Shown one piece after another: positions 1 to 12,156 of a stretch of 64,000 nucleotides of DNA. The position numbers were made by a program, and so were the translations under genes. The notes under the pieces were generated by a model. It had not been told where the DNA came from. It ran no database searches and saw only the letters and a program-made list of their open reading frames with translations. Numbering within the stretch: position 1 is the stretch's first letter; each line of letters starts with the position of its first letter. This stretch comes from Gracilariopsis chorda. Its lineage: Eukaryota > Rhodophyta > Florideophyceae > Gracilariales > Gracilariaceae. The stretch lies in the NCBI GenBank assembly GCA_003194525.1, contig NBIV01000071.1, positions 1 through 64,000 on the forward strand. Direction: 5' to 3'.

Positions 1-120
1 TTCAGTAGAAAGTACTCACGGTGGTTACCCGCTGAGTGGTGGCCTCTCATGTGCTTGCCGAGGGCACATGGCTGGAGGTGTTGAAGCAATAATAGCTTCA
101 ATCTGCAGCTGTCATGTACA
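1..120 (-). repeat. SINE-like dispersed repeat, copy 1 (cut by window edge)
   Basis: Read on the minus strand, this stretch aligns at roughly 70% by eye with 27,930-28,080. Shared blocks include TGTGCCC followed by a short variable part, and an element resembling the tRNA A box (CTCAGCGGGTAA here, CTCAGCTGGTAAG in the other copy). The matching B box of the second copy would fall beyond the start of the window. Two diverged copies with a Pol III-like promoter suggest a tRNA-related SINE. That reading is an inference from two copies only. Confidence 0.35.
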
Positions 121-165
121 GTCACCACACCTGTAGGATCGTACATGGACAATAAGAATGCTTGA

Positions 166-375
166 TACGAGTGCGGCACAAAGGCGAAAAAAGATGTAAA
201 CCACTTCTTATTTCGATGCCCGCTGACCAATGCCTCTCGGCGAGATGAGTTATCTATATCGCGAGAAAGAAAGGACATTTCCTTTCTAGAGTCGATTAGA
301 AGATGGCAGTCAATGCTTTTGGTCTTTCTCAGGAGGAAGAACTATTTGTGGGATAGCTTTCCTGGTGTTACATAA
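166..375 (+). mobile_element. LINE reverse-transcriptase C-terminal fragment
   Basis: An open stretch of 69 codons ends at TAA (373-375). It carries a Cys...His...Cys signature around the peptide DVNHFLFRCP, followed by a charged helix-rich tail. Peptides of the form HFLFxCP with a preceding Cys are typical of the region after the reverse transcriptase in non-LTR retrotransposons. A purine-rich tract (about 400-440) follows. There is no start codon and a stop lies just upstream, so this is a truncated 3' piece and not a gene. The LINE clade cannot be told from this much sequence. Confidence 0.5.
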
Positions 376-958
376 TTGGTTGTATCAGACCAAATTAAAG
401 GAGAATAAGAAGAAGAGAAAGAGGAAGAAAGAAGGCGAAAAAGTTGAGATTACGTATTCATCTTTTGATGCATGATAAACGGGCGCTTCTTATCCGAAGG
501 TAGTAGATTCGATGCTGGATTGACAAGTTAGAGAAGCTGGCTCGGAAAATCGTCAGATTTCTCTCAAAGCGGTTGTCAAAGCCTATGAGATTTCTGTGAG
601 GCAAAACATTTTGAGGTTCTATGTCACTGCTAAAGCATTAGGTCCAGAAAAGACGGTGAACTGACTTAAAAAGTGTTGCAATTGCCACCTTTCATGTATC
701 CGTCCGCATCTTAATTCGACAGAAATCCAAAATTGACAAGCCCCTTTTTGTCCCATTTTCCGAGTCTTGCTCATAAGGGAAAACGAGGGCAACATCGAAG
801 TAGTTCATCTCATACTGTGAGATATCTATTCTTGGGTTAGTCGTTGTAAAGATATATTCAAAAAGCGCGCCCTTTTTTCTTTCGAACACTATGTATTGCA
901 GCCACCGGCCCTACAACATATGCAAACAACGCAATGAAAACTGTTTCAACAGGAAGCG

Positions 959-2609
959 ATGGAACCTCAATATGCGATACTGCAATCAGCGGTCTTTGAA
1001 CGCTTCCAGAATGGCTTGTCGTGGGAAGCTTTATCAGACAACACAAAGTGCATGCGGGAGTCTTGAGTCGTGCGTACGCCTCTTCGGTGAGGAAATATCC
1101 TGAATCACAACCAACACAAGCCAAGGATATTTATTTGAACCTTCTGACGATAGGACGACCACCAGTACTGACCCGAGACGAAAAAGATGTTATTGCTCAA
1201 TGTGTGTTGTACTATGCGGATAACAACATACCGCTAACCCGACAGGGAATTTGTACTCTTGTTGAAGACTACGTTTCAATGTTACCGCAAGAGAGACAAA
1301 ATTAAATAGGATTCTTTGACAACCGTCCGTCCAACAACTGAGTATCAAAGTATTTGAAGCGCAATGATCTCCATGTGCAGCGATTCCAAATGATGGAGGA
1401 CAAAAGAGTTAACGCAGCCACACCAGAGAATGTCACTGAGCACATAGCCAGAGTCGAAGCGGCAATCAAACGCTACAACATCACAGACCCAAATTATGTC
1501 TTCAATACCGATCCGTTCGGCACTTCGTTTGAAGAAATAAAAGGGCGAAGCCTTCTAAAGGGAATTAGAGAAAACAATGCGCGACTGGTGCACAAAGCCT
1601 TGACGACAAAAGGCAGCCTTGATAGGGTAACCATCATGTCAGTTGTATCCGCTTAAAGAGAAAGCTACAAGCCACCGATTGTCTTTCCGGGGAGACTTGC
1701 GCACTAAAGTAAGGTTGGAAGACGAATTAAATCGCTTCACTCGGTACTGCCTCCGTGTTACATTTTTCAGTGCAACACTTCAGGTTTCAACACAGAATTG
1801 TTCTCAATTGGGCATAAGAATTTTCGGAAGAGACGGAGAACCTTCGAAAGGACAACCAGCGTTTGTTTCTTCTATTTGATGGATGCGAAGCCCATGTTCA
1901 ATACAACACACTGAAACTGCTCAAAGATAATAACATCATTGTAATCGCTCTTCTGGCGCACACATCGCACATTACGCAGCCAGTAGAAGTTACCATTTTC
2001 AATTCGTACAAATCACACATGCAGAATGAACTGTATAATGCGGCAAGGCAGACGCAGAAACTGAACGTGTTTGAGGTTGTGCAGCGTATCAGTAATGCAT
2101 ATGCCAGTTCCCATACCCCCAACAACATTCGATCAGGTATCAACAAAATTGGGATTTGGGACATGGAGTTAATGGGGCCAAACGTTGCCCCGTTGAGGTA
2201 CTCCATGATGCAGACGTGCGGAAGGATGTTATTTACGGTCACAATAGAACAGTTTCTTGCCAAGTTTGACACAATGCATTGTACGCTGCTTCGAGATGCT
2301 GTGGTTGAAGAATACTGCCGTGTGCGCATCAACACCACCGCAGACGATCATTTAACTTTTGATGTAGTTTTGGAGGCGGTGAATCAGCGAAAGTCGGCTC
2401 AAGAAGGGAGACGCAGAGAGGCTGAGGACCGTGAACTCACGGCGGAATTTAAAGAGCCAAAATCAGACATCAGGGGTTTAGTGCAGCTTGCACCGGTTCG
2501 CAAGAGTCAGCGCTATCGTCGTGTGCAGACGCGCAAGGCGCAAAGGGAGCTGCGCAGAGCCAAAGCGTGCGTGAGGGAACTCGCTTGTGGTGGGGTGGAG
2601 AGGCTGTAG
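959..2609 (+). pseudogene. pogo-like DDE transposase, decayed
   Basis: Pieces in several frames line up in the order expected for a Tc1/mariner-superfamily pogo/Tigger transposase. The N-terminal part begins at the ATG at 959 (MEPQYAILQSAVFERF). A CENP-B-type helix-turn-helix follows at about 1,135-1,300 (GRPPVLTRDEKDVIAQC). The first catalytic block is near 1,490-1,560 (VFNTDPFGTSF, where families usually have a DETG-like motif). The second, at about 1,863-2,130, contains LLFDGCEAHV and the pogo-like AHTSHITQPVEV. A basic tail ends at 2,609. The reading frame changes several times and stops interrupt the N-terminal half, so the gene is dead. No terminal inverted repeats were found by eye. 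Confidence 0.7.
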
Positions 2610-4366
2610 ACGGAGGTTTGGTTTGGATTGTTAGAGACCGTAAACGGTCATGTGGCCCAGAAGGCGCATATGTCTTGCCGATTTTCAGTAAACCCGTTTT
2701 CTGAGCCATATAGTAGGGTTGTTTGTGGTCAGTGTAGCTCGCCTTTTGTACGACCTCTTCACCTTTTTTCTGCAGTAGAGGTAGAGGTTATTTACTTTGG
2801 TTGCTAAAGAAGGTTGAAGCCAATTAGACAAATTCGCTAGGAGACAGAGGCCGATTTCTGCGGCCTTTCCGCGAAAAGTTTCATTCCTTATCGAACCAAG
2901 GTTTGGACATATTTTCATTGCCGTTTTCTGTAGTCTACGCTTTGTTGTTCTTTGCAGATCAGCTGCTCTTCATTGAGCACTTGGCACTTGTTTTCTCTCT
3001 CTTTCGTTCGTTTTTTGGAATTATCAAAACCATTGAGTCCCAAATACGGGATTAATCTAATGCTTCTGGTCTAGTCGTAGTCTTCAAGCAGATGAAGACC
3101 AAAAACAATAATAACGGCAGTGTTTATCATGATCACTACTTCCAAAATCAGATGCAGAGAGCTGCTCAATAACTAGACCTAGACCTTCGCCCGCAGAAGC
3201 GACTTGTCCAAGGTGATGCATACCAATTTCTCCCACATTAAGAACATTGGATTTTTAAGGACACGAAGAAATTTATTCATTTGACACTTTTGCGCTGCGT
3301 TTGCAGTGGAACCGCTTTCTCCGTCATCTCCGATGCAGCTCTCGAATCGGTTCTTTTGACTCGCAAGCATCAAAGACCGGATGAAAGACAACCGCGAGGC
3401 CCAGTCATCAAATGTCATTGAATACTCACAGCCCCATCCCAGGAGCACCACGAAGTGCTTCTTCTTGCTGTCGGTAGCGGGTTATGCCTCCCCGCTACCA
3501 GATGCTCAGAGTGTATACGCTGTCATCATCCTGAACCCAAACCACGTAAAGATCTTAGCAGATTAAAGTTGAACAATAATTGACATATAAAATATGCATC
3601 TGTTGATGCGTACAGCAAGCACAAAAGCGCCGGAATTGGTCATCTATTTTATGTAAATTAGTATAACTCTGACCAAAAAATATCTCTGGACGCTGCGAGC
3701 AGAGGCGGCCAGATTGCTTCCATGGATGATTAAACCTTTCATCTTCGATCATAACTGAGTTGGAAGGTTGCAAATGAGTGAGGTACCTTCGAAGGTAAAG
3801 GTGAACGCTGTTGTTAGTGTGGTTCTTTAAATAGTGTAAACACGCAGATTAGTGTGGTTTCTGAAATAGTATAAACACGCAGATTAGTGTGGTCCACACT
3901 ATTTCGAGTGTGGTTACCACGACCCCATACAGAAATAGCGTGGATCACGATGGTACTGGGGCCAAATTTGAACTCATACATGCATCAAGACCCTCCAATG
4001 GTCATCTCAGAACCACAGTCACCCCAATTGTCACAAAGCATCAAATATGGCTCTCAATGCCTCACTGTTGTTTAACGCTTTCGCCCACATAGGCTTACAG
4101 AATACAACTGCACGATCTCTCTTCACAACGACAGAGAGTACAACAAACATTTCACCAGACACAGACTCAAATAATAAAATCAATCCATCCACAACTCCGC
4201 CACCCGAAGCAGTTTCAACGAACAAAAGAGTGCGCCAAATTTTCCTGACAAACATCAATAAAGCTCCCACTGCACAATGAATGATTTATGAAGCTATTGC
4301 TAACGGTGTAAAGCGCATCTCAGCTAGAGCTGTGAGATATTTTCTTCGCCTCTCGAGAGGAACTGA
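2610..4366. other. No recognisable gene
   Basis: Short open frames on both strands (for example around 3,180-3,450 and 3,380-3,570) show no domain, no signal peptide and no promoter-like context. The only structure seen is the short tandem repeat at 3,813-3,905. Confidence 0.5.
3813..3905. repeat. 35-bp tandem repeat ending in a palindrome
   Basis: Two 35-bp units (3,813-3,847 and 3,848-3,882) share the core TTAGTGTGG and the end AAACACGCAG. A third, partial unit starts at 3,883 and turns into the palindrome TAGTGTGGTCCACACTA. Confidence 0.7.
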
Positions 4367-4527
4367 CAAGTGGCTCCATTGCATGCTTTGCAGGCGTTAA
4401 GAAGCGAAAGAAACATTTGAGTGGCGTGTTTTGTAGAATGCAAGTATTTTAAGGGAGTAAGAAAGAAAAAGAAAAGAAAACGGTAAAAGAAAAAACTTAG
4501 ACGTTTAAGTCAACCTATGTAGTTTCT

Positions 4528-6560
4528 CTACGAAAGAACTTCGGGGTACACTATATTATTAGTAGATACGGTACAGGCAGGGAGACACGCCACGATATTG
4601 GACGGGTTAGTGGTCCCAGAAAACGCAACATATACCTGGCCATGCGTGAAACAGCCATCAAAAATACTAGTCCAATGTAACCACTATAAGACTGCCCCTG
4701 AGCCTTATTAGTAATGATGGGAAAAAAGACACGTACAGAGAACTTGGTGCTAGTGAAGTCGGGAACTAGAAATTCTTCATTTCCAGGTCCCTATGGCATG
4801 CGCGGCGGGATAGTGTATTGCCACTATTTACTTCAGCAGCGAGTCAAAAGAGCAGTACGTTGCATTGCATGTCTTCCACGGTATATATGGCAGCATTAAC
4901 GTGGACATTTGAGGTATTCAAGTTGCGAAAAAGCATAAAAACAAAGCGCTTTTTCAGTTTGAGGCAGTGGCCCGGCAGCGCTGACCCGGCAGTCAGAGTG
5001 TTGAGCATCTTGACTGGGTACTAAAGCTCAGCAGCGTCCTTGTCACTCACCTTTTCTGCACTGAAGTACGTGCCATACGCTCCAGGTATCATGTGGCCTA
5101 CATATGCATTGAGCTCTAGTAGCCTATAGTTTCGTGCGGTTATAATAATGACACATTTTACGGACTTCGGCAAGGTAGAAGGTTGTTGTGGTGGGACGGT
5201 CTCTGGAAAGCGTCTCTCCCAAATTTCAAGAGAGTGTCTGGGAACTTCAATATCTCCTGTGTCGCTGTAGGATCCCGGTGGAGCGCAGAGAGTCGCATAT
5301 TTTCAGAGATTCTCAAGGTGCGAAAGTGAGAGAAGAGACTTGAGCGTTTGATGCATGCATTGACAATCACATATCGAAAGCCACCACGAACAACGGGAGG
5401 AATCTGCCAAAAGCCACCACAGAAGAATACGAATTTGCCTCCAAACGCAAGCTGCGAGCGCGTTATGTCACGGGAAGTGCGGTCTACGGCTTCGACACAG
5501 AAGTGGTGACACATTACGATCTCGTCCCAGATAATGAGGTCCACGTTCTTCATGCGATTGGCCAGGGGGGAGTTGACTGTGATGTTGCACGTGCTCTCAG
5601 CGGTCACTGGGATGGAAATCCCGAACACCGAGTGGACCATTGAACCGCCCTCAAGCAGTATGGCTGCTAGAGAAGACTTGGATATCGTAATGACGGACTT
5701 GCCGCGAAGCCGTAGCGTGCCCTCAACTGCTTTGGAGAGGAAATCCTTCCCGGTTCCTCCAAGGGCATCCAAGAAGAAGACGCGAGTGTTGGGCTGCGTT
5801 GCCGTAGAAGAACGAACAAGACCCTGCAAGCTCTCTGCGGACACGCCAGAAAGGATGGCCCCCACGAAGGTATTGAACGCCAGACGCTGACGCTCATTGA
5901 AGAGAGGGAGGGCAGCTTGCACAGTTTCTTGCAGTTCCGACTGAATTTGGTGCGGAGACGGAGCTGGAGCGCGCAGTTCCTGTTGGTGTTCTATGGGTTT
6001 CAGAAGAACTTACGTGTACAGAGACGTCAATGCGCCACCCATTTCTTGCAGTGCCTTTTGGACTTCTAACAGAATGATAAAGCTGGCTCTGTCGTCGTCG
6101 GCCAGTGCCTGCATCATGCCGGGATGTCAAGCCCTTTTATCCCGCAGGAACATTGATAGATGCTGCTGCAATGGAGTACGTGGGTCCGATGGCTGGCAGT
6201 AGACCATGAGTGGCAAACAAATGGGAGAGCGGAACAAATGAGGAGTTAAAGGATTCACGCAGTACGCGTCTCCACTCGCTGTCATCTGCAAGAAGGCCCG
6301 TTTTTAGGCAGGCCTCCCTGAAGCTACAGCAGTGCTGACCATCCACGGTGCGGAGATGCTGAAAGGAACTAGCACCCTGTGTGTGGGTCAGGAGTAAGGG
6401 GAGGTAGTATCGCTCACCCTCTCGTGGACTGGCAGTATAAATGTGCCCAACTACATCCGTACTGCTACCAGTGAAGTCATACAGATCCGCTGCAGCGGCG
6501 GCTGAGGAGGAGATACGCTAGCTTCGAGATACTGAACGACGTCGGAGACACGCACGCGAC
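4528..6560 (-). pseudogene. PIF1-like helicase half of Helitron D
   Basis: This is the C-terminal helicase of the Rep-helicase polyprotein. The best block (5,922-5,158) carries FNERQRLAFNT, a Walker A region GGTGKDFLSKA and a Walker B region LIIWDEIVMCHH, which fits the PIF1/RRM3-like superfamily 1B helicases found in Helitrons. Copy A at 12,346-14,436 is a close relative and gives the order of motifs. The residue after the Walker A lysine is Asp here and Asn in copy A, where Thr is usual. Frames shift upstream (6,346-6,137 holds part of the linker, with CCSFREACLKTGLLADDSEW) and downstream of the main block. The expected end of the product is the CTA complement at 4,528-4,530, matching the stop of copy A. 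Confidence 0.7.
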
Positions 6561-7009
6561 TGCCAGCATTTGTTTGATTTGTTCCAAGCAAAGTACCTCG
6601 GGAACTGGAAATAAGGGATATGAAATGCGCGGGGGTACTTTTGGTTGGCCAAAAACTACTCAGTCAGCTTGGTTCCTGCCTGATCTCTGTAAGAAGCAGA
6701 ATGCTCGTCGCCCTCCCGGAAGAACACCGTATGGTGATCTTTCAAGTGTATTTCAAGCAGCACGACGGGTAGATTGCGCTCAACAATTTCGAACGCAAGC
6801 GTACGCTAGGCTGCCTCCTAGACTGACACATAGCCCGCATCCTGAAAGTTCTGGAACTCGTCATGACGTCCGTTATCATCTACAATCTCCATGGTGACTC
6901 TTTTGGAACCCTTCCACATATACTTGAAGAGGTACTTGATACCGCCAAGTCGCGATACGTATAGGTCAACATTGATGTGGCACGCAAGCCGGTAGAGAAG
7001 CTCTGAATA

Positions 7010-9332
7010 ATGTTAAACCACCCACAAATTGTTCAACGTCACTATGCGCTGTCCACGCCCGACCCTACTGCTTCGCTTTACAGAAAACTTGCCTTCGGAA
7101 GAAGCACGTCGTCGGGAGTTGATGTAGTACTCATTCTCCAGCTGTGCAGTTTCGGAGCGAAACGGCTTCGTGAAGCGCTTCAAGCAGGTCACCTCGCACA
7201 TGCACGGTGCTGACCAGTTGCCTTCACCACATGGAGTGTGAATCATGTGCCCGAACACCATGTTTTGTAAAGTTGCGTCAGAGGAAGGAGAATTGTCAGC
7301 CGAGATGAGCTCGTCAATGTTGGCAAGGTCTCAGATCTGCTGCTTCGCATTCTCATTCAAGAACAAGATGATGTGGGCGTGCGCTAGGCCTCGCTTTTGA
7401 AACTCGACCACCCGCACGTGAGCAAAAACGGATTCAAAAAGAATTTTATCAATGACCAACGACATCCAGGATTCATATTGAGACGAAACAATCGAGCACA
7501 AAGATTGGGTGGATTGGGAGCGTGCTGACCATCGAACAGCACTCTGGTGATCTTGGACCAGTTCGGATTGCATTTAATCGTGAGAAAGATATCGGGGTGC
7601 CCAATCGTGTTGGATATGGCGATGATATCGTGCATTTGCTTTCTCATGTATTGGTCCCCTCCAAAAAATGTCGACGGCAACACGAACTGTCGTCCAGCGC
7701 GAACAGCATCAGCCTAATCCACGCCCATGAGAGAGTCGCCCAGGCTCTCCCGCAAAGATGTATAGTCTGCAGCTCGATGTCTCTCCTTGTTGTTCGGAAA
7801 GTAAAAGAAACGCTCCGACTCAATCTTTCAGAACTAATTGACCATGTACTGTTGGAAGAGCCGTTTGCTACGTAGAATCGTACTGAACTCGGTCGGTCCC
7901 TTGAAAAGCTGCCGCGAATAATACATCGGCCTATTCACATTCTTCTCTCGCGAGGCGTTTAGTGGGCTTTACCTCATCTCAGGATGCCATCCGTCATGGC
8001 TACCTGGGACCAGAAGAACGTAGCTCAAGGGATCGTACGATCTGTGACTGACACGGATAGTGTCCAGATCCTCATAAGCACTTACAGCCAGCTCTCCACG
8101 CTTAGGAAAAACCATATCGCGCGTCCCAACCTCTCTGTTCTCATCCCCTGAAATGATAGAGGCAACTTGCGACGGCTCGGGCCCTTTTTAGGGACGAAAA
8201 TGCTTGCCACGGGTGCATCTATCAGCATGAATCACTGTCTGATACGGAATCGCTGGCGTATCGGTGATAGCTCACTCAGGCAAGCTCCAGAATGTTTGCA
8301 AGTATGGGGTTTCGACGTGTGTAACATGGCTTTGAACTCAGATAGCAGTACCGGTTGGAGACAGGGCATTATTCCCGCTCTCCGCGCAGACTGCGCATCA
8401 TAGTCGGTGTCATGGATGCAGACAGACAGAATTGCGTGCTGGAAACCTTGAGCGAGAATGACTTGACCAATGTAGTGATAGATCTGTCCCTACATGGTGA
8501 CCGTGGGATTGAAGGTAGAGTCTCCTAGACAACGGTTCACCCAGTTTGTCTTGACGGAAGCCATGGACAGAACTGTGTTCTAGGCACGGATCCCAGCAGG
8601 AACTTGGTTCTCTTGGGTCCCAGTCGCAGTGAGCAGTTGGCAAAGAAGAGCTTGAGGCTCCAGAAGCGGAGGGAAGCTGAGATGACCCTTTGCGCAGCAC
8701 TTCGATAAAAGAATTTGCGAGCGAGAGCTGCTCAGAACCCTTTCTGCTTTGAAATACAACGCCTTGCAGAAACGGCAGTCTACATTCATGAAACCAAGGT
8801 CCATGTAGCCACTCTCATTGACATTACTTGAGTCAAAGAGTCGCCGGGGGGACGTTTATCTCTGGCCTTGAGCCTCGAGACTCTGCTGTTTATCGTTTTC
8901 TCCCTCCAAGACTCGTGACTCTTGCATAGATCATTGATTTGAGTCATGCAGATAGCGTTGAGTCTAAGGACGTCTCTGTAACCTTGCAGCCCGACAGACT
9001 TCACGATCATTTGCCTGACGATTTGCACGATCAAGTGGAGTCTCTGAAGCCCGTGCAGAAGCCCTTGCCCTACGGTCGGCCTTGCGAATGTCATCAGTAT
9101 GCACGACAGATGCCCTAGCTCGCCTTTTTCTTGCACATTCCTTATCAGCTTCTCTTCGTGTTTCACGCTGCTCTGCAGTTTCACTTGATCTTGATGCGGC
9201 AGCTCGGTCCCTATCACGACGTGTCCTCTCAGGCGGTTGCTCTTTTGATTCCATTTGACGTCTTGCAGCAGTAATTTGACGGTTTTGGTCACCACTGGCA
9301 TCGGCTGAAACACTAGGCCGCGTTGGAGGCAT
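7010..9332 (-). pseudogene. Rep (HUH nuclease) half of Helitron D
   Basis: The N-terminus starts at 9,332 (MPPTRPSVSADASG) and is rich in Arg, Glu and Ala, with repeated RxRA and RETRREAD motifs typical of Helitron leader regions. The Rep core follows in broken frames. One block at 7,683-7,384 contains LPSTFFGGDQYMRKQ and FLTIKCNPNW, both standard Helitron Rep blocks. Another at 7,573-7,331 contains VEFQKRGLAHAHIILFL, which includes an intact HUH motif (HAH). A third at 7,261-7,013 has a Cys-rich HTPCGE...APCM block seen after the HUH in Helitrons. Large parts between 8,900 and 7,700 are too decayed to place. Confidence 0.7.
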
Positions 9333-10331
9333 TATGAAAATGAGTTAAATCCATAGGAAAGAAAATAAAACAATCCAGGATCAGCAAAAAGCAAAAGAAG
9401 AAAAATGGAAAAGAAAGAAAAAAGGAAAGTAAGTATGTGGTGGGTAACAACTGTGCAACGGGCTGCCAAACCCTTTTATGCACCAAGCACCGACATTTTG
9501 GATTTTTGCAATTATGATAAAATATCATGACCTCAAAGAAACCATCTAGATTGAGGACAAACCTGTACAGAGCAAACACGGTGCCGTGCTTGGAGATTCT
9601 GCCAGGACTGCGAGATGAACAATCCCAAATTCGCTTGGCAACTCTGTGCTGCACGTACTTAGTCCGAAGACGGTTTCTCTTTAACCGTTCCTTAGATCCA
9701 GACAGAACCGCTTTTTCTCGACTGGTACTCTTTTGTACCCTTTATAGACTCTTTAGGGGCTACTCCTTCCATGCAAAGCACGTTTGGTGGGGATCTATCC
9801 TACCTCACGTGAACGCCACCCATAAATAGTTGCCGAACCAATTAAATCTGGATGGCGAACGCGTTATTCGAAGAGAACTTTACACTTAATAGATCCCTCC
9901 AGTACGGCCAGCGTACCATTTTCAGACGTCCTGACTTGCCCAGAGCGCTAGAAATGACACCCGTAAGTTAACACTACAGCAAAAGAGAACGCTAGCGCTC
10001 CGTTGGCGAGTGCATTGCACCCCTTTATATAGCGTGCAATGCCATGGGTGCACATGAGCGTTGAAAAATGGTAATTGAAACGGTCAAGTGCACTGCACTG
10101 GTACGGCGCAGTTACTGTAGTGTAACGGGTGGGCTACTTTAGTCAAATGGCTAGGCTACTGTGGCGTGCAAATAGCGCCATGTGGAAACGTGTCGCATTA
10201 TGCGGTGAAGGATGCCTCTTGGAGCGCATAAAGTTACATGTTTGCACTTGGTGGCCTCCTTGCTGAATTTCCAGCTAATTAATGGCCGTGGAGGAACACA
10301 CACACACACAAATTATCTTTAGTATATCAGA

Positions 10332-10512
10332 CAAATGGCTCCATTGCGTGCTTCGCACTCGTTAAGGAGTAAAAGAAGCATTAGAGTGAAAGCAGTATTT
10401 TGGTAGCGTGATTTGGGTAGTTTGTTTGTAGAATGCAAGTATTTTTGGGGAGTAAGTAGAGAGAAGAAAAGAAAAAAATGAAAGAGAAAAGAAGACGTTT
10501 ACTTAAAGCTAT
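10332..10512 (-). mobile_element. Helitron family 1, copy C (3' tail only)
   Basis: This minus-strand tail matches the last 170 bp of copy A (12,157-12,335) closely: a pyrimidine-rich tract, TACTCCCCAAAAATACTTGC, and the hairpin GAGTGC-GAA-GCACGC. It ends GGAGCCATTTG at 10,332. It has no 5' end of its own. Where it meets copy B, the sequence continues as ATAGCTTTAAG, which in copy A follows an internal ACTTG. The join therefore sits on microhomology. Confidence 0.7.
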
Positions 10513-10579
10513 CAAGTGGCTCCTGTGCGTGCTTCACACGCAGGCGTTACAATTGCTCAGGTGACCGTTGCTTTAGTGG

Positions 10580-10866
10580 TAGAGAAAAGCTTCATAAATT
10601 GTCTGATGTACCATATAAGTAAAAATGGCAGTTGTGTGCATAGAAAGTGCGCTTTCAGCTCCCTCATGCAACGCATGATCGAGGGAAATAGTAATAGCGT
10701 GATCTGCAGGCGGGCGTTTCACGCCCGCGTGCAGAGCACCTCACCGCCGCCGCATGCAGTTCTTAGATGCTGGTATGGCAATGGCATGCTTTGCATGCGG
10801 GCGTTTCACGCCCCACGTGCATACTGCCCCACTGCCTCAGCAAACAGTCTGCAGAGGCTGCTATGA
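10580..10866. repeat. Hairpin-rich repeat block shared with 20,455-20,745
   Basis: The block contains perfect short stem-loops such as GCGGGCGTTTCACGCCCGC and two staggered copies of a unit beginning GCATGC or GGCGGGCG, running through CGTGCA and a CTGCCTC-like stretch. It matches the block at 20,455-20,745 in the same orientation, including ATAGAAAGT, GCAGCTCC-like and ATGAT-GA stretches. In this copy it lies inside Helitron B. Confidence 0.6.
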
Positions 10867-11110
10867 CACGCTACGCTTTGGGCGTGTAGATGAGATCTGT
10901 ATATCTTAAAATTTGGAAGGAAAGTGCCACCATCTTGCAAAGCATAGTCGTTCGTAGCGTTTTCGTACATAGCATTATTGAACAGAGTGGCCGTGCCGCC
11001 TGTAATATAGCTCGCATTGCCATCAGAGCAACAAATAGCCTCTGCAGGCGCGTGTGAGAAGGTATTGTGTCTTCTATTGCATCGAAATTTGAGCATGAAT
11101 CTGTACAGTG

Positions 11111-11252
11111 ACACCTAGCATCGTCGCTCCTCGAATCATCGCGCCTGGTATCATGGCGCCTAGCATCGTCGCGCCTAGCATTGCCGCGCTTAGCATTGTC
11201 GCGCTTAGGATCACTGCGTCCAGCATCGTGGCGTCTAGCATCGTCGAGCATT
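11111..11252. repeat. 15-bp minisatellite in Helitron B
   Basis: About nine degenerate copies of a 15-bp unit close to GCGCCTAGCATCGTC. Because 15 is a multiple of three, both strands stay open. On the minus strand it reads as a five-residue DDARR-like repeat, and the open frame is probably a by-product. A more diverged continuation of the same motif runs to about 11,650. Confidence 0.75.
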
Positions 11253-12156
11253 CTTGTGCAGAACCTCATTTAGGGTAACATGGCGTGCTGCTGAGGTATT
11301 TTGGCTTCTATGGCATCGAGCTTTGATTATGAAGCTGTACAGCATTGCTTCGTAAACGGAAGTAGAATCGTCGCGCATTCCACTATGGCGCATAAAGTCT
11401 TCATGTAAAACATGGTGATGCATAGCTTTGTTGCGCGGAGCATTGTAGAAGGCAGCACTGCGTGTGGCAATTATGCAGTAAACTATGCTACCATGCGGAA
11501 GTAAAACCTTCGCGTATAACACAGCAGCGTAGAGCATCGTCGTGCCTAGAATCGTCACGCATGGAATCATTAAGCATAACCCTGTCCCTCTTACCATTTT
11601 CGCGCCTAGCATCATCGTGTAGAGCATTGTTATGTGGAGCGTTGGTTAAGAGATCACTGCGTACTGCTCTATGGTTTAGAGGAGAGTAGACGTGCTGGCA
11701 AGTAAATGCGTGTATACTTATGTCGAGAAATGTTTTATTTGTAGGGTAACTAAAGCAAAGGAAAGGGGAGCCCTCACGCCCGAATGACATGGCACGCTTT
11801 ATTGTAGTGCCATTTCATTGGTGTGCATAACCATGGTGTAGTATAGCGTGTAATGTTATTGGTGCGCATGACCGTTGAAAAATAGTAATTAAAACGGTCA
11901 TGTGCGCTGCACTGCAACGGCTCGCTTACTGCAGTGTACCGGGTGGGCTACTTTGGTCAAACGAATAGGCTACTGTGGCGTGCAAAAGACGCCAGGTGGA
12001 AGCATGTCACATTCTGGGGTGCAAGATGCCTCTTGGAGGGCATAAAATGCCACGTTTACACTTGGCAGCCTCCTTGCTGATTTTGCAGCCAATGAGTGAG
12101 CGTTAGCTGACAGACAGACAGACGGACAATAATTGTCCTTAGTATAAGTGGGCTGA

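Larger units (their letters stand above)
4367..10331 (-). mobile_element. Helitron family 1, copy D (full length, decayed)
   Basis: This is a minus-strand rolling-circle (Helitron) transposon of about 5.97 kb. Its 5' end, read on the minus strand from 10,331, begins TCTGATATACTAAAG and runs into a TG-rich stretch. Its 3' end at 4,367 reads GGAGCCACTTG and is preceded by a hairpin (GCATGC with its imperfect partner, 4,380-4,397). The next base outside the 3' end is T, as Helitron insertion requires. Inside, in order, are an arginine-rich N-terminus, the Rep (HUH) domain and a PIF1-type helicase. The 270-bp 5' region is shared with copies A and B, and the 3' subterminal 170 bp with A and C. Coding frames are broken many times, so this is an old copy. 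Its 5' base touches the 3' end of copy C directly. Confidence 0.78.
10513..12156 (-). mobile_element. Helitron family 1, copy B (non-autonomous)
   Basis: This 1.64-kb copy has no Rep or helicase. The 5' end, read on the minus strand from 12,156, starts TCAGCCCACTTATACTAAGG, and the first 300 bp match copies A and D. The 3' end at 10,513 reads GGAGCCACTTG after the hairpin GCGTG-TGAA-GCACGC. The interior holds hairpin-rich repeats (10,580-10,866) and a 15-bp minisatellite (11,111-11,252). It presumably depended on an autonomous relative for movement. Confidence 0.7.

Noticed and set aside
3179-3451. Minus-strand gene of 90 codons
   Set aside because: No ATG-supported context, no domain, and it sits in otherwise featureless DNA.
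4047-4280. Small Thr/Ser-rich protein gene next to Helitron D
   Set aside because: The frame is open on both strands, there is no TATA-like box at the local spacing, and no domain is seen.
10871-11790. Several minus-strand protein genes with DDARR-type repeats
   Set aside because: Open frames follow from a 15-bp minisatellite and its degenerate continuation inside a non-autonomous Helitron; all three frames are partly open.
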